Shown here: piece after piece, positions 1-51,954 of the stretch | Numbering within the stretch: the first letter of the stretch is position 1 | How the letters are laid out: every line of letters begins with the position of its first letter | NCBI GenBank assembly: GCA_963662155.1 | Contig: OY759266.1 | Location: 55,569,510-55,633,509, forward strand | Origin: Lamellibrachia columna | Lineage: Eukaryota; Annelida; Polychaeta; Sabellida; Siboglinidae | Direction of reading: 5' to 3' | Length of the DNA: 64,000 bases | Program-made: the position numbers and the translations under genes | The notes under the pieces: generated by a model | What the model was told of the DNA's origin: nothing | What the model saw: only the letters and a program-made list of their open reading frames with translations | The model's database searches: none

Positions 1-850
1 CGCCCCTGGCGACTGGAGCTAACCCTAACCGTCTAGAGCGCCCCCTAGCGACTGAATTTAATTTTAAATATAATTTTAATTTTTAAATATAATTTTAATT
101 TAATTTTAATTTTAATTTAATTTTAATTTCAAATTCATGCGCGCGCAGACTCACACCCTTCTGGATAGCCCGAGCGCCCCCTGGAGGGACCCGTAACCCT
201 ATCCGTAACCGTCTAGAGCGCCCCCTGGCGACTGGAGCTAACCCTAACCGTCTAGAGCGCCCCCTGGCGACTGAATTTATTTTTAATTTCAAATTCATGC
301 GCGCGCAGCCTCACACCCTTCTGGGTAGCCCGAGCGCCCCCTGGCGGGACCCGTAACCCTATCCGTAACCGTCTAGAGCGCCCCCTGGCGACTGAATTTA
401 GTTTTTAAATTTAAGTTTAAATTTAATTGTAATTTTAATTTTAATTTTTTTAAATTTAATTTTAATTTAAAATTCATGCGCGCGCAGCCTCACACCCTTC
501 TGGGTAGCCCGAGCGCCCCCTGGTGGGACCCGTAACCCTATCCGTAAACCTAGAACGCCCCCTGGGGACTGAATTTAATTTTAAATTTAATTTTAATTTC
601 AAATTCATGCGCGCGCAGCCTCACACCCTTCTGGGTAGCCCGAGCGCCCCTGGCGGGACCCGTAACCCTATCCGTAACTAGAACGCCCCCTGGCGACTGA
701 ATTTTATTTTTATATTTAATTTTAATTTCAAATTCATGCGCGCGCAGCCTCACAGCCTTCTGGGTAGCCCGAGCGCCCCCTGGAGGGACTCGTAACCCTA
801 TCCGTAAACCTAGAACGCCCCCTGGCGATTGAATTTTAATTTTGAAAATA
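1..850. repeat. AT-rich satellite with CTCF-like cores
   Basis: About six or seven imperfect units of roughly 125-130 bp. Each has an AT-rich part (strings of taattttaat), a CpG-rich gcgcgcgcagcctcacaccc stretch, and usually two copies of a gcgccccctggcg-type core. The core recurs near 40, 173, 219, 258, 335, 379, 512, 556, 640, 684, 773 and 818. Small open frames here are by-products of the repeat and are not called as genes. The array enters from the left edge, so its full size is unknown. Confidence 0.85.
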
Positions 851-950
851 ATGCGCTCTTGCACTTTACCCATAACTCCTACAGTTTACCCATAATTCCT
901 ACAATTTACCCATAACTCCTAAAGTTTATCCATGTTAACACCACGCTATT

Positions 951-1300
951 AATAAGCTATGGGAAACCCGAGAGCAACGAAAGGCGTACTTTCGACCCGG
1001 CCCGCTAGCGAAGTCGACTTGATGTTTTTATCACTAGGCCGGTAGCAGCCGGCTAGCAAGCGTGTAGAAGTAGGCCACCCACAGAAGATAACAGTGATCC
1101 AACGACCCAGCCCGGCTCGTGGTGTTTATCAGTAGACCGCTAGCAACCGGCTAGCAGGGTTGTAGAATTAGGTCACGCACAGACGATATCAGTGACCCAA
1201 CGACCCAGCCCGGCTCATGTTTTTTAATAGTAGACCGCTAGCAGCCGGGTAGAGGGCGTGTAGAAATAGGCCACGCGCAATCGTATAATGGTGTCTCTTA
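951..1300. repeat. GC-rich tandem repeat, about three copies
   Basis: Units begin near 993, 1103 and 1201 with cgaccc(g/a)gcccgg and each contains a ctagca(g/a)ccggctagc-type stretch. Period is about 100-110 bp. No coding potential was recognised. A CA-rich microsatellite follows at about 1,421-1,490. Confidence 0.7.
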
Positions 1301-1660
1301 AAGTTAAACTATGTGTTATATAGACGCGTTTTAAAAGCGTTCGATGCATAGGAGTATGTATTAGTTACCATTCGTGCAAACAACGACAGAGATAAGTCCG
1401 GCAGCAGGCATCGCTTTAGACGCACACGCAAACGCACACACACGCGCGCGCACACACACGCACATACACGCACACACACACACGCAGGCACACACATCAT
1501 GCTTGCTTATATAACACAGTTGTTTCAATAAAGCACGCATATGTAGTGTAGCGTGTTTGTTCCTTCACCTAGCTATAAAAAGAGCTGGATTTTAGTTTCA
1601 TACGTATCGTGTTACTCACAGACACGAGGCGAGGCAAACTATTACCAACATTAAACCTGT

Positions 1661-2870
1661 GTGGACTTCCGCACTGTGTGCAGTAACACTCTGCTACCTC
1701 CAGCCACATCCTGGCTATTTACACACTGGCTCCATCATACAGTCCTCTGTCTCTCCTACCTCCAGCCACATCCCTGCTCCGTACACGCTGCCTCCACCAT
1801 ACAGTCCTATGTATCTACTACCTCCAACCACATTCTGACGCATTACACATTGCCTCCACCATAGAGTCCTCAGTCTCTCCTACCTCCAGCCACATCCTGG
1901 CTTCCGATACATTGCGTCCACCATACTATCCTCTGTCTCTCCTACATACAGCCACATCATTGCTCCTGATACATTGCCCCCACCATTCAGTCTTCTGCCT
2001 CTCCTACCTCCAACCACATCCTGGCTCCTTACACACTGCCTCCACCATTCAGTCTTCTGTCTCTCTTACCACTAGCCACATCCTGACTACTTACACACTG
2101 CCTCCACCATACTGTCCTCTGTCTCTCCTACCACTAGCCACATACTGGCTACTTACACACTGCCTCTGCCATTCAGTCCTCCGTCTCTACTACCTCCAAC
2201 CACATCCCTGCTCCTTACACACTGCCTCTACCATACGGTCCTCCGTCTCTACTACCTCCAACCAAATCATCCTGGCTCTTTACACATTGCCTGCACCATA
2301 CAGTCCTCTGTCTCTCCTACCTCCAGCCACATCCTGGCTACTTACACACTGCCTCCAACATACAATCCACTGTCTTTCCTACCTCCAGCCACATCCCTCC
2401 TCCTTACAAACTACCTCCGCCATACAGTCCTCTGTTTCTCCTACCTCCAGCCACATCCTGGCTCCTGATACATTGCGTCCATCATACAATCCTCTGTCTT
2501 TCCTACCTCCAGCCACACCCTTGCTCCTTACACATTACCTCTACCACACTGTCCTCTGTTGCTCCTACCTCCAGCCACATCCTGACTCCTGATACATTGC
2601 GTCCATCAAACTGTCCTCTGTCTCTCCTACCATTAGCCACATCCTGACTACTTACACATTACCTCCACCATACAGTCAACTGTCTTTCCTACTTCCAGCC
2701 ACATCCCTGCTCCTTACACACTGCCTCCGCCATACAGTCCTCCGTCTCTACTACCTCCAACCAAATCCTGGCTCATTACACATTGCCTACACCATACAGT
2801 CGTCCTCTGTTTCTCCTACCTCCAGCCACATCCTAGCTACTTACACACTGCCTCCTCCACACAGTCCACA
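1661..2870 (+). repeat. 62-bp minisatellite, left arm
   Basis: About twenty units built around ctcctacctccagccacatcc, period about 62 bp. Because 62 is not a multiple of 3, the reading frame rotates and long open frames (up to 226 codons) arise; these are not convincing genes. The reverse-complement copy of the array lies at about 5,500-6,420. Confidence 0.85.
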
Positions 2871-2880
2871 GACTTTCCTG

Positions 2881-3390
2881 TATTGTAGGTCCAAGGACCT
2901 ACAACTTTATGTATTGCAGGTCAAAAGACCTACAACTTTATGTATTGTAGGTCCAAATACCTACAACTTTATGTATTGTAAGTCCAAGGACCTACAACTT
3001 TATGTACTGTAGGTCCAAAGACCTGCTACTTTAGGTTTTGTAGGTTTAAGGACCTACAACTTTATGAATTGTAGGTCCAAGGACCTACAACTTTATGTAG
3101 TGTAGGTCCAAATACCTGCTACTTTATGTATTGTATGTCCAAGGACATACAACTTTATGTATTGTAGGTCCAAATACCTAAAACTCTATGTATTGTAGGT
3201 CCAAGGACCTACAACTTTATGTATTGTAGGTCCAAATACCTACAACTTTGTGTATTGTAGGTCCAAGGATCTACAACTTTATGTATTGTAGGTCCAAAGA
3301 CCTGCTACTTTATGTATTATAGGTCCAAACACATATATCTTTTAGTATTGTAGGCCCAAAGACCTACAACTTTATGTTTTGTATATATAC
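2881..3390. repeat. 31-bp palindromic satellite, left arm
   Basis: About sixteen units of period about 31 bp. The core gtaggtccaaggacctac is a perfect inverted repeat (8-bp arms, AA loop), so each unit could extrude a small hairpin. Variants with ccaaatacc or ccaaagacc weaken the hairpin in some units. The right-arm counterpart lies at about 5,175-5,505. Confidence 0.85.
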
Positions 3391-3439
3391 CTTCTGTTCA
3401 CACCTTATCATATATATTTTACACACGACATATGTATTC

Positions 3440-3665
3440 TATTTAATCAAAGGAATGGAACGTGTTGTCATATTCCTACTAGTGACCTCCCTCCATAGTT
3501 GAAAGGGAACCCGTAGTCAATGATATTGGACATAGTGGACAATAGTAGCCATTGTCATGTAAATATCTTATATACCACCACCACCACCACCACCACCACC
3601 CCGCACGCACTATATAGATGTACTGAGGGTCCGTCCCCTCTCAGTTGTAGACGCATGTCCGCCAA
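3440..3665 (+). promoter_or_regulatory. Polinton-type promoter block, left arm (inward)
   Basis: The order of elements is a gttgaaagg(g)aacccgtag block, a (CCA)n run at about 3575-3600, actatatag (TATA-like), then ctcagttgtagacgc followed directly by an ATG at 3654. The same elements in the same order lie upstream of the Polinton polymerase start (minus strand, 32,770 to 32,509). The block points rightward into the loop array. Homology is judged by eye; promoter function is inferred. Confidence 0.6.
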
Positions 3666-3855
3666 TTTGTTAGTTGTCGAGGTATGTATCAAAAATTCTA
3701 GCTGCCACCCTAACCCTAACGGTGTAACCCCAACTTGTTGTAGGTTGTATAACCCTAGAGAGCCTGCAAAAAGGTGTAACCCCAACCTTTTGTCGGTTGT
3801 ATAACCCTAGATATACTGCATCGAGATAGTGCTGTTTGCACAACGCTACCAGCAA
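3662..3855. repeat. Left-arm-only spacer with a 58-bp dimer
   Basis: This segment has no counterpart in the right arm. It contains ccctaaccctaac and two copies of an approximately 58-bp unit (ggtgtaaccccaac ... ggttgtataaccctag). The telomere-like ccctaa pair is too short to be called telomeric. Confidence 0.55.
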
Positions 3856-3857
3856 TG

Positions 3858-4880
3858 GACAAAACTAGCAAAATGGTGGACAAACTAATAAAATGGCGGA
3901 CAAACTAACAAAACGGTGGACAAACTAACAAAATAGCGGACAAACTAATAAAAATGATGGACAAAACTCACAAAAAGGCGGACAAACTAACAAAATGGCG
4001 GACAAGCTAACAAAAATGATGGATAAACTAATAAAATGGCGGACAAACTAACAAAATGGCGGACAAACTAATAAAAATTATGGACAAAACTAACAAAATG
4101 GCGGACAAACTAACAAAATGGCGGACAAACTAAAAAAATAATGGGCAAAACTAACAAAATGGTGGACAAACTAACAAAATGGCGGACAAGCTAACAAAAA
4201 TTATGGACAAACTAATGAAATGGCGGACAAACTAACAAAATGGCGGACAAACTAACAAAAATTATGGACAAAACTAACAAAATGGCGGACAAACTAACAA
4301 AAATGATGGATAAAACTAACAAAATGGCGGACAAACTAACAAAATAATGGGCAAAACTAACAAAATGGTGGACAAACTAACAAAATGGCGGATAAACTAA
4401 CAAAATGGCGGACAAACTAACAAAAATTATTAACAAAACTAACAAAATAATGGACAAAACTAAAAAAACGGTGGACAAATTAACAAAATGGCGGACAAAC
4501 TAACAAAAATGATGGACAAACCTAACAAAATAATGGTCAAAACTAACAAAACGGTGGACAAATTAACAAAATGGCGGACAAACTAAAAAAAATGATGGAC
4601 AAACTAACAAAATGGCGGACAAACTAAAAAAAATGATGGACAAACTAACAAAATGGCGGACAAACTAACAAAAATGATGGACAAAACTAACAAAATGGCG
4701 GACAAACTAACAAAATAATGGTCAAAACTAACAAAACGGTGGACAAACTAACAAAATGGCGGACAACCTAATAAAAATGATGGACAAACTAACAAAATGG
4801 CGGACAAACTCAAAAAAATGATGGACAACTAACAAAATGGGGACAAACTAACAAAAATGATGGACAACTAACAAATTGGC
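3858..4880. repeat. 20-22-bp loop array of the fold-back
   Basis: About fifty units of caaaatggcggacaaactaa, alternating with longer variants containing atgatggacaaaactaa. Read on the minus strand, the unit (tgtccgccattttgttagtt) closely resembles the bases that directly follow the promoter-block ATG at both edges. This suggests the array grew from that edge sequence. Confidence 0.85.
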
Positions 4881-4882
4881 GG

Positions 4883-5110
4883 ACATGCGTCTACAACTGC
4901 GAGTGGGCGGACCCTCAGTACATCTATATAGTGCGTGCGGGGTGGTGGTGGTGGTGGTGGTGGTGGTGGTGGTGGTATATAAGATATTTACATGACAATG
5001 GCTACTATTGTCCACTATGTCCAATATAATTGACTACGGGTTCCCTTTCAACTATGGAGGGAGGTCACTCATAGGAATATGACAACACGTTCCATTCCTT
5101 TGATTAAATA
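4883..5110 (-). promoter_or_regulatory. Polinton-type promoter block, right arm (inward)
   Basis: Inverted copy of the left-arm block: gcgtctacaactgcgag, ctatatag near 4926, a long (GGT)n run at about 4943-4975, and ctacgggttccctttcaactatg near 5034. It reads leftward, so the two blocks converge on the loop array. The arrangement matches the region upstream of the Polinton polymerase at 32,515-32,770. Confidence 0.6.
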
Positions 5111-7109
5111 GAATACATATGTCGTGTGTAAAATATATATGATAAGGTGTGAACAGAAGGTATATATACAAAACATAAAGTTGTAGGTCTTTGGGCCTAC
5201 AATACTAAAAGATATATGTGTTTGGACCTACAATACATAAAGTAGCAGGACTTTGGACCTACAATACATAAAGTTGTAGATCCTTGGACTTACAATACAT
5301 AAAGTTGTAGGTATTTGGACCTACAATACATAAAGTTGTAGGTCCTTGGACCTACAATACATAAAGTAGCAGGTCTTTGGATCTACAATACATAAAGTAG
5401 CAGGTCTTTGGACCTACAATACATAAAGTTGTAGGTTCTTGAACCCACAAAACCTAAAATAGCAGGTCTTTGGACCTACAATACATAAATTTGTAGGTTC
5501 TTGAAGTAGTCAGGATGTGGCTAATGGTAGGAGAGACAGAGGACAGTTTGATGGACGCAATGTATCAGGAGTCAGGATGTGGCTGGAGGTAGGAGCAACA
5601 GAGGACAGTGTGGTGGAGATAATGTGTAAGCAGCAAGGGTGTGGCTGGAGGTAGGAAAGACAGAGGATTGTATGATGGACGCAATATATCAGGAGCCAGG
5701 ATGTGGCTGGAGGTAGGAGAAACAGAGGACTGTATGGCGGAGGTAGTATATAAGGAGGAGGGATGTGGCTGGAGGTAGGAAAGACAGTGGATTGTATGTT
5801 GGAGGCAGTGTTTAAGTAGCCAGGATGTGGCTGGAGGTAGGAGAGACAGAGGACTGTATGGTGCAGGCAATTTGTAAAGAGCCAGGATGATTTGGTTGGA
5901 GGTAGTAGAGACGGAGGACTGTATGGTAGAGGCAGTGTGTAAGGAGCAGGGATGTGGTTGGAGGTAGTAGAGACGGAGGACTGAATGGCAGAGGCAGTGT
6001 GTAAGTAGCCAGTATGTGGCTAGTGGTAGGAGAGACAGAGGACAGTATGGTGGAGGCAGTGTGTAAGTAGTCAGGATGTGGCTAGTGGTAAGAGAGACAG
6101 AAAACTGAATGGTGGAGGCAGTGTGTAAGGAGCCAGGATGTGGTTGGAGGTAGGAGAGGCAGAAGACTGAATGGTGGGGGCAATGTATCAGGAGCAATGA
6201 TGTGGCTGTATGTAGGAGAGACAGAGGATAGTATGGTGGACGCAATGTATCGGAAGCCAGGATGTGGCTGGAGGTAGGAGAGACTGAGGACTGTATGGTG
6301 GAGGCAGCGTGTACGGAGCAGGGATGTGGCTGGAGGTAGGAGAGACAGAGGACTGTATGATGGAGGCAGTGTGTAAATAGCCAGGATGTGGCTGGAGGTA
6401 GCAGAGTGTTACTGCACACAGTGCGGAAGTCCACACAGGTTTAATGTTGGTAATAGTTTGCCTCGCCTCGTGTCTGTGAGTAACACGCACAGAACATCTT
6501 GAACGATGAGAAAGATGAACTGTGACAGCTTGGCTCGTCACAGGAGTGCGGGTAGTGGGTAATTACTGTATCGGTCCGTGATAAAAAAATACTGTCGGTT
6601 ATCGACCTCAAACAGATCTGATGCATTAAACTGCCACGGTCGCGATGGTAGTTCGTGTGGTATCAGTGGTACACGTCGGTTTGCATCCTGGTGTTCCTGG
6701 CAAGTCTCGCACGATTTGCAGATGCGTACAACATTTGTATTGATGTTCAGCCAGTATACATTCTTCTAGTTTCACTTGTATTACCGAACTTATTTAAAGT
6801 ATTGTTCTTAAGAATAGTTTGTTTAAAAATAAAATTGTATTAATAGTTTTTATGGTTATACTCTTAGTCTTACTTATATAAATGAATACATTTAAAGTAA
6901 TTTTTTAAACTAAATTGTTTTAGCATATTAATTTTGTTAGCAGTTTCATGATTATTTTCTTACTTTTACTTGTATTACTAATTATATTTAAAGTAGCGTT
7001 ATATAATATTTTAACATGTTTATTTTGTAAGCATTTATTTTAATGTTTAGCGTTTGTGTAGACTACTCTTAATATAATTATTCTCTTAGCAACTTATGCC
7101 TGTAAAATA

Positions 7110-7196
7110 CTACTACTGTGTATATAAAGCGCCTGAGAGCAATCTCGATTTATCGGGCGCTATATAAGTACTTTTATTATTATTATTATTATTATA
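7110..7196 (+). mobile_element. LINE/SINE 3' tail
   Basis: A tataaagcgcctgagag ... gcgctatataagtac block is followed by (TTA)n. This gcgctatata-plus-short-tandem ending is characteristic of CR1-like non-LTR elements. A similar ending lies at about 52,600-52,640. Confidence 0.5.
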
Positions 7197-7439
7197 AGCA
7201 GTCACGAGCAAGACGTCGCGTTTTCTCAACGCCTTGATGTCCCTCATGCAACTGTCCAAGTATATCGTGTTGCATGCTCACTGGCACAACAATCTGTCGT
7301 CCTTTGAAGAGTACACCATCTTCAATGGTAAGTTCATCCCTGAAAAACCGATACGGCCTCAGATCGGTTGGTTGTTTTTTGATGTGTTCAGGCCATCCGT
7401 GATGTACGATTTCCTTTTGTCGATTATCGTTTTATCCAG

Positions 7440-7600
7440 TCATTTCCAATTCCACGCACGCCATAGAAATTCAACTTTTTAATACGTATTTCATGGTCCA
7501 CTGTATTGAAGGTCTTTTTAAGATCAACGAATACACCAACAGCGTGTTTCTTTGTCCGTTTCATTTGAAATTTCTATTAATTCCATTACGGCAAGTAATT
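7440..7600 (-). pseudogene. LINE reverse-transcriptase fragment
   Basis: Minus-strand translation gives GVFVDLKKTFNTVDHE then LNFYGVRGIGNDWIK, matching the palm region of CR1/Jockey-type reverse transcriptases. The fragment is about 50 codons long and flanked by Gypsy pieces, so it is nested or rearranged debris. Confidence 0.65.
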
Positions 7601-8410
7601 ATTAACTCCAGTAATCGTTCGCTGAGCTGCATGTCGCTGAAGTCACACTTTAGACCTAGTGTCTTTGCTCTAATAACAAATTGGTCGAGTCTCGTCGGTT
7701 CTTTGTCGGTAACGTATGAAGTGTAATCAGTTGATGCGGAAGTTGATGTTTGTGTTCAGTTGATTCTCGAAGAACTGCCAAGTTCGTCAGACTCTCGTTT
7801 TTGTGCGTCTGTGAGGCCGCTCACATTTAAACGTCGCAATCCCTCGTCGTCGCCAATGCCTCTGCATATCTTGCGAGCTTGGGCGTCGTCACTCTCGATA
7901 TGCTCGTCTTCAAAATACAGGAACATTTTCTGTTTGAAGAGAAATTGCGTCTCCTAGATCGCCACATGATCAGTCCGGGAAGACACCGTGCGACTATTTC
8001 CGCCTACTGGTTACGCCACCTAGCGACCAAATTGTGGCTGAGTGCGAACTGCGCTTGCACATGGTTTGAACTTTCGTACAATTGTCGATGCTAGGTCATT
8101 TACTCGAGTGTTCTTTTTGGTTTATACTGCGATGTGTGTGTGCCCTATCTGCTTGCCACCATGTAGTAATACGCCGTAAACACGCATATATATCGAGCAA
8201 ACAAAGCTTTTTTTAATTTGTGCACCTCTACGCTTACTCAGTCTCAGAGGAATTACATAATCCTTTCACCAACCACGACCCGACTCAGTCCCAATTATAC
8301 TTAGACATAAAATAGTCTACACTATTCTAACAACTAGCAAAAAAAAAATCGAATTGAGGAGGGACGTTTAAGGAGCGGAAAAGTTGATAACGTGAAAGAT
8401 GCAATATGAA

Positions 8411-9293
8411 TTAATGTTGCAAGCTGGAGATCCTCTGTCTGAGGATCTCCAAACTTGGCGCTGTAGCTGCGTTGGCTAGCAGGTTGTTCCAGTTGATTAT
8501 TGTCCGTGGTAAGGAGCTGAACTGGATTAATTGCTTAGTGATTAGGGGAGAGTTGAAAAGCTTCAGAATGCATGTGCCGAAATGGTCTCGCAAGAGGTAT
8601 AATAAGTTGGGGGCTGAAGTCCAAGGCGACTATGCCATGTAAGGTCTTTAGAGCATGATAAGTCGGATGTCAGCTCTCATTTGTTGGAGGCTGCGCCAGG
8701 TGGTTGAGCCTTCACGACTGTAGTTGCAGACATACCGTGCTGCTCATCTTTGGACCATCTCTTTTTGGTTTTACAAAAAAAGTTGGACAGTTGATTTGAG
8801 GCTATTAGGTAGGTCATTTATATTGATAAGATAGAGGATGGGATGGATCACTGAACCTTGGGGGACTCCACTGATAACCGGAGCCCAATCTGAATATGTA
8901 TCTTTACACGCGACACGTTGTTTTCTATCCTTCAAGTTTCTGAGAATTAGTCTCTTGTGGGGTAGTTTGACGAACGCTTTGGCGAAATCCATAATGATAG
9001 CGTCAGTTTGCATCCCGCCACTAAGACTGGTCAATATATGTATTGTATGAAATCCAGCAGCAGCGTATAGATTGAGCGTTTTTATCTCGAAATCCATGGT
9101 GTTTGTCGAAGAGAATATTATTGGCTTCGAGGTAGTTTAGTACATGTGTGTGTTTGGAGATTATGTGTTCCATTAGTTTGCTGTACACACAAGTAAATGA
9201 CACTGCGCTATAATTTAATGAGAAACATCGTTCTCCTTTCTTGAAGATTCGTGTCACATTTTTATCCGGAGAGGATCGCCACATATATTGCAA
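8411..9293 (-). pseudogene. Jockey/CR1-like LINE RT, truncated
   Basis: Minus-strand pieces run in RT order: LMEHIISKHTHVLNYLEANN and a HGF motif near 9,180-9,110; IIMDFAKAFVKLPHKRL at about 9,000-8,940; GVPQGSVIHPILYLININDLP at about 8,880-8,815; and a C-terminal PRTIINWNNLL stretch at about 8,510. At least two frame changes separate them, and the YxDD catalytic part was not seen between 8,600 and 8,770. The copy is inactive. About 400 bases to its left (8,000-8,410) show nothing recognisable. Confidence 0.75.
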
Positions 9294-9342
9294 TACACTA
9301 TACTGAATAATTGTATTTCAAGATATTATTGCAGCGATCAAT

Positions 9343-9418
9343 ATGAAGTCCACAAAGGCCATACTTTGTGCTTTCGTCGCTGGCTGTTTCATGTTCACGT
9401 CGACATCAGCAGTGACAA
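9343..9418 (+). CDS. Alternative signal-peptide exon
   Basis: ATG at 9343 opens 25 codons with a basic start (MKST K) and a hydrophobic core (ILCAFVAGCFMF), and ends in phase 1 at a perfect donor gtaagt (9419). Spliced to the acceptor at 10651 it joins in frame to the vWA exon, just as the nearer first exon at 10239 does. It could be an alternative promoter or isoform, or a leftover first exon of a duplicated gene. No TATA box stands out upstream. Confidence 0.5.
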
Positions 9419-10187
9419 GTAAGTACCTGCGGTATTTTGAGTAGGTTTTGTACAAAACCTTTTAATTAAACGCTGTTCTAAATAAAGTATATATACTTAT
9501 ATTAATATGCTAACTTTGGTAACAATCTGGCAGTATCTCCTCCCAGCCGCCGACGTCCACTCGCCTCTTTCTTTGTTCATTCGCCTCCTTGGACCATGCA
9601 GTGGCCTCTGGGCTACCAATTGGTGATAATAAAAATGTACTCATAACTTTACTTATAACGCGCAATCGTCTCAATCCTACGGACTCTTTATGTGGGTAAT
9701 GGCGAACGGATCGTAAATGTGGTCTATGTCCAACAAAAGCCACATAGTGGTTCAACACTCAAATCACCCACCGTGTCCGTCTTTGTCGGACAGGTAGAAT
9801 ATAACTGTAAATAACCACCTTCGTTGTTGTTTATTTTTTCCGAGTACTTTCACATCGGAAACATTGGAAAAGTTAATGATTTCTTTACTACTTCACTAGA
9901 TCTTGCATTCGATGGCAACGTATCAACATCTAAATCATTCACCGGGCTGGGCCGAAATTGCGGCGTATCTGCTTTGGGTGTGTTTTTCTTATAGTTGTGT
10001 GATTTTGTCGAATTGCGCACAGCGTGTGTGTTAATGGAGCATCAATGTGCAAATAAATGTATAAAAAAATTTGCAGGAACCATAAGAAACGTTATAATGG
10101 CAGCCTATTTGAAAATCAAATGTGGTTTCACCCCCTTTGCGACATGGACGGGTGTAAGCCAGTGGATATATATCTCAAGCTAGTGTG

Positions 10188-10194
10188 TATATAA
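10188..10194 (+). promoter_or_regulatory. TATA box of the vWA-EGF receptor gene
   Basis: TATATAA lies 45 bp upstream of the inferred start ATG (10239). With a start site about 30 bp downstream of the TATA box, the 5' leader would be only about 20 bp. This is inferred from spacing alone. Confidence 0.45.
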
Positions 10195-10238
10195 GTTGAG
10201 ACACAAGACCTTGAAAGAATTGCTGAAGATAGAGATGG

Positions 10239-50968
<40,730 letters not shown>

Positions 50969-50969
50969 T

Positions 50970-51950
50970 CAAAGCACTCATACCAGGAATGCCAATGTAC
51001 GTATTCCATGTAGCATGACTTCTACTTGTTTAATTTTCTCTGCCCGCCCAATGTGCTTGTGACAAAATAATGTAAATTTCTGTTCACTTGGAACCTGTAA
51101 ATCTGGGCTTTGGTTTGATAATTAATTAAATAAGAATAATATATTGCACGGATGGACGTTCTGGTTTCTTGTATTGCTGCATTAAACATGTCAGTTAACT
51201 CTCAAAAAACTTGGTGGTATTCTCTGAATATTTCGGCCGATTGAATATGAAGGGTTTATATTTTAGTGACTTCGTTATAATTTAAATAATAAGTTGCATG
51301 TAGGCCAACGTTCAATTCCTTGTTAAATATGTTGTCCCCTCGGGTGTTGCACTATTCGACAGGGGGTTCTCTCGCTCGGGTCACTGGACATGAATAATAA
51401 AAGTGGTAAATAAAATTTACTAATGAGAGTTGTCCAGTCTGCATATGTCCTCTGCAGCCCTAGCAACCAATATAAACCAGTCAGAGCAGGAAATGACGTC
51501 ATAATGCCACTAGACATACCCGGTTAACATCGTAGACTCCTGAAAATTCCCTTTCACTACTATTGTTAGTTGTGCAGCACGGATAGCTCATAATGTTGCC
51601 AATTCTCCTACTGTACATGAATATATATTTATTTGGTCTAATCTTATACAACTTTTGTCATTAATAATCATTAGACACTGCTGGGGTACAACGAAAATGC
51701 ATTTTTCACCATTGGTGATTTGATTTGAAATTAATTTCTATGAGTACTGACATGAATGCTCACCCGGTCACCATACTACAATTAGGAATCCAACTCCACC
51801 ACCACTTTACTCTGATAGGTTGTATAGGCGCTAACAAGTGCCATATTTAAAATGGTTCTGGTGTTTCCCTGCAGATGCCAGTGTCAGCACGCTCAAGAAG
51901 CACATGATACGACCTACCAGAATGTTGAGTGCTAGTGAATCTGAAGCCTG
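50970..51950. other. Likely 3' UTR and spacer
   Basis: No further coding exon recognised. AT-rich; no strong polyadenylation cluster stands out. Confidence 0.4.
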
Positions 51951-51954
51951 CTTT

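Larger units (their letters stand above)
1608..6487. repeat. Giant fold-back element (inverted arms and loop)
   Basis: The sequence from about 1608 reads as the reverse complement of the sequence ending at 6487; both tips read cgtgttactcacagacacg when oriented inward. Each arm contains, from tip to centre, a 62-bp array, a 31-bp palindromic array, a unique block of about 200 bp, and a (CCA/TGG)n-TATA promoter-like block. The arms enclose a 20-22-bp array at about 3858-4880. The left arm is longer (about 2.0 kb against 1.6 kb), carries extra repeat units and a private 190-bp segment, and has scattered substitutions. A trivial palindromic assembly artefact is therefore less likely. I saw no target duplication at the tips. 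The right tip lies against Gypsy integrase sequence. Confidence 0.8.
6490..8000 (-). pseudogene. Gypsy-type retrotransposon debris (gag, integrase)
   Basis: Minus-strand translation gives recognisable pieces in gag-to-integrase order. Gag-like sequence lies at about 8,000-7,600, with YFEDE ... KICR ... RRLNVSGLT and a later KCDFSDMQL segment. An integrase H2C2 zinc-binding part lies at about 7,430-7,195 (LTIEDGVLFKGRQIVVP ... LHEGHQGVEKTRRLARD). The start of the integrase core lies at about 6,780-6,550 (CKSCETCQEHQ ... PSRPWQ ... FITDRYSNYP). Frames are broken and large parts, including protease and reverse transcriptase, are missing. The integrase core is cut off where the fold-back begins at 6,487. 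Confidence 0.7.

Noticed and set aside
1661..2592. Long Leu/Pro/Ser-rich plus-strand frames
   Set aside because: They are the 62-bp satellite read through rotating frames; mirrored in the opposite arm at 5,565-6,434.
3710..3722. Telomere-like ccctaaccctaac
   Set aside because: Only two repeats; also scattered ccctaacc in 1-360; not telomeric.
1608..6487. Simple assembly palindrome
   Set aside because: Arms differ in length, unit number and a private 190-bp segment, although long-read confirmation would still be decisive.
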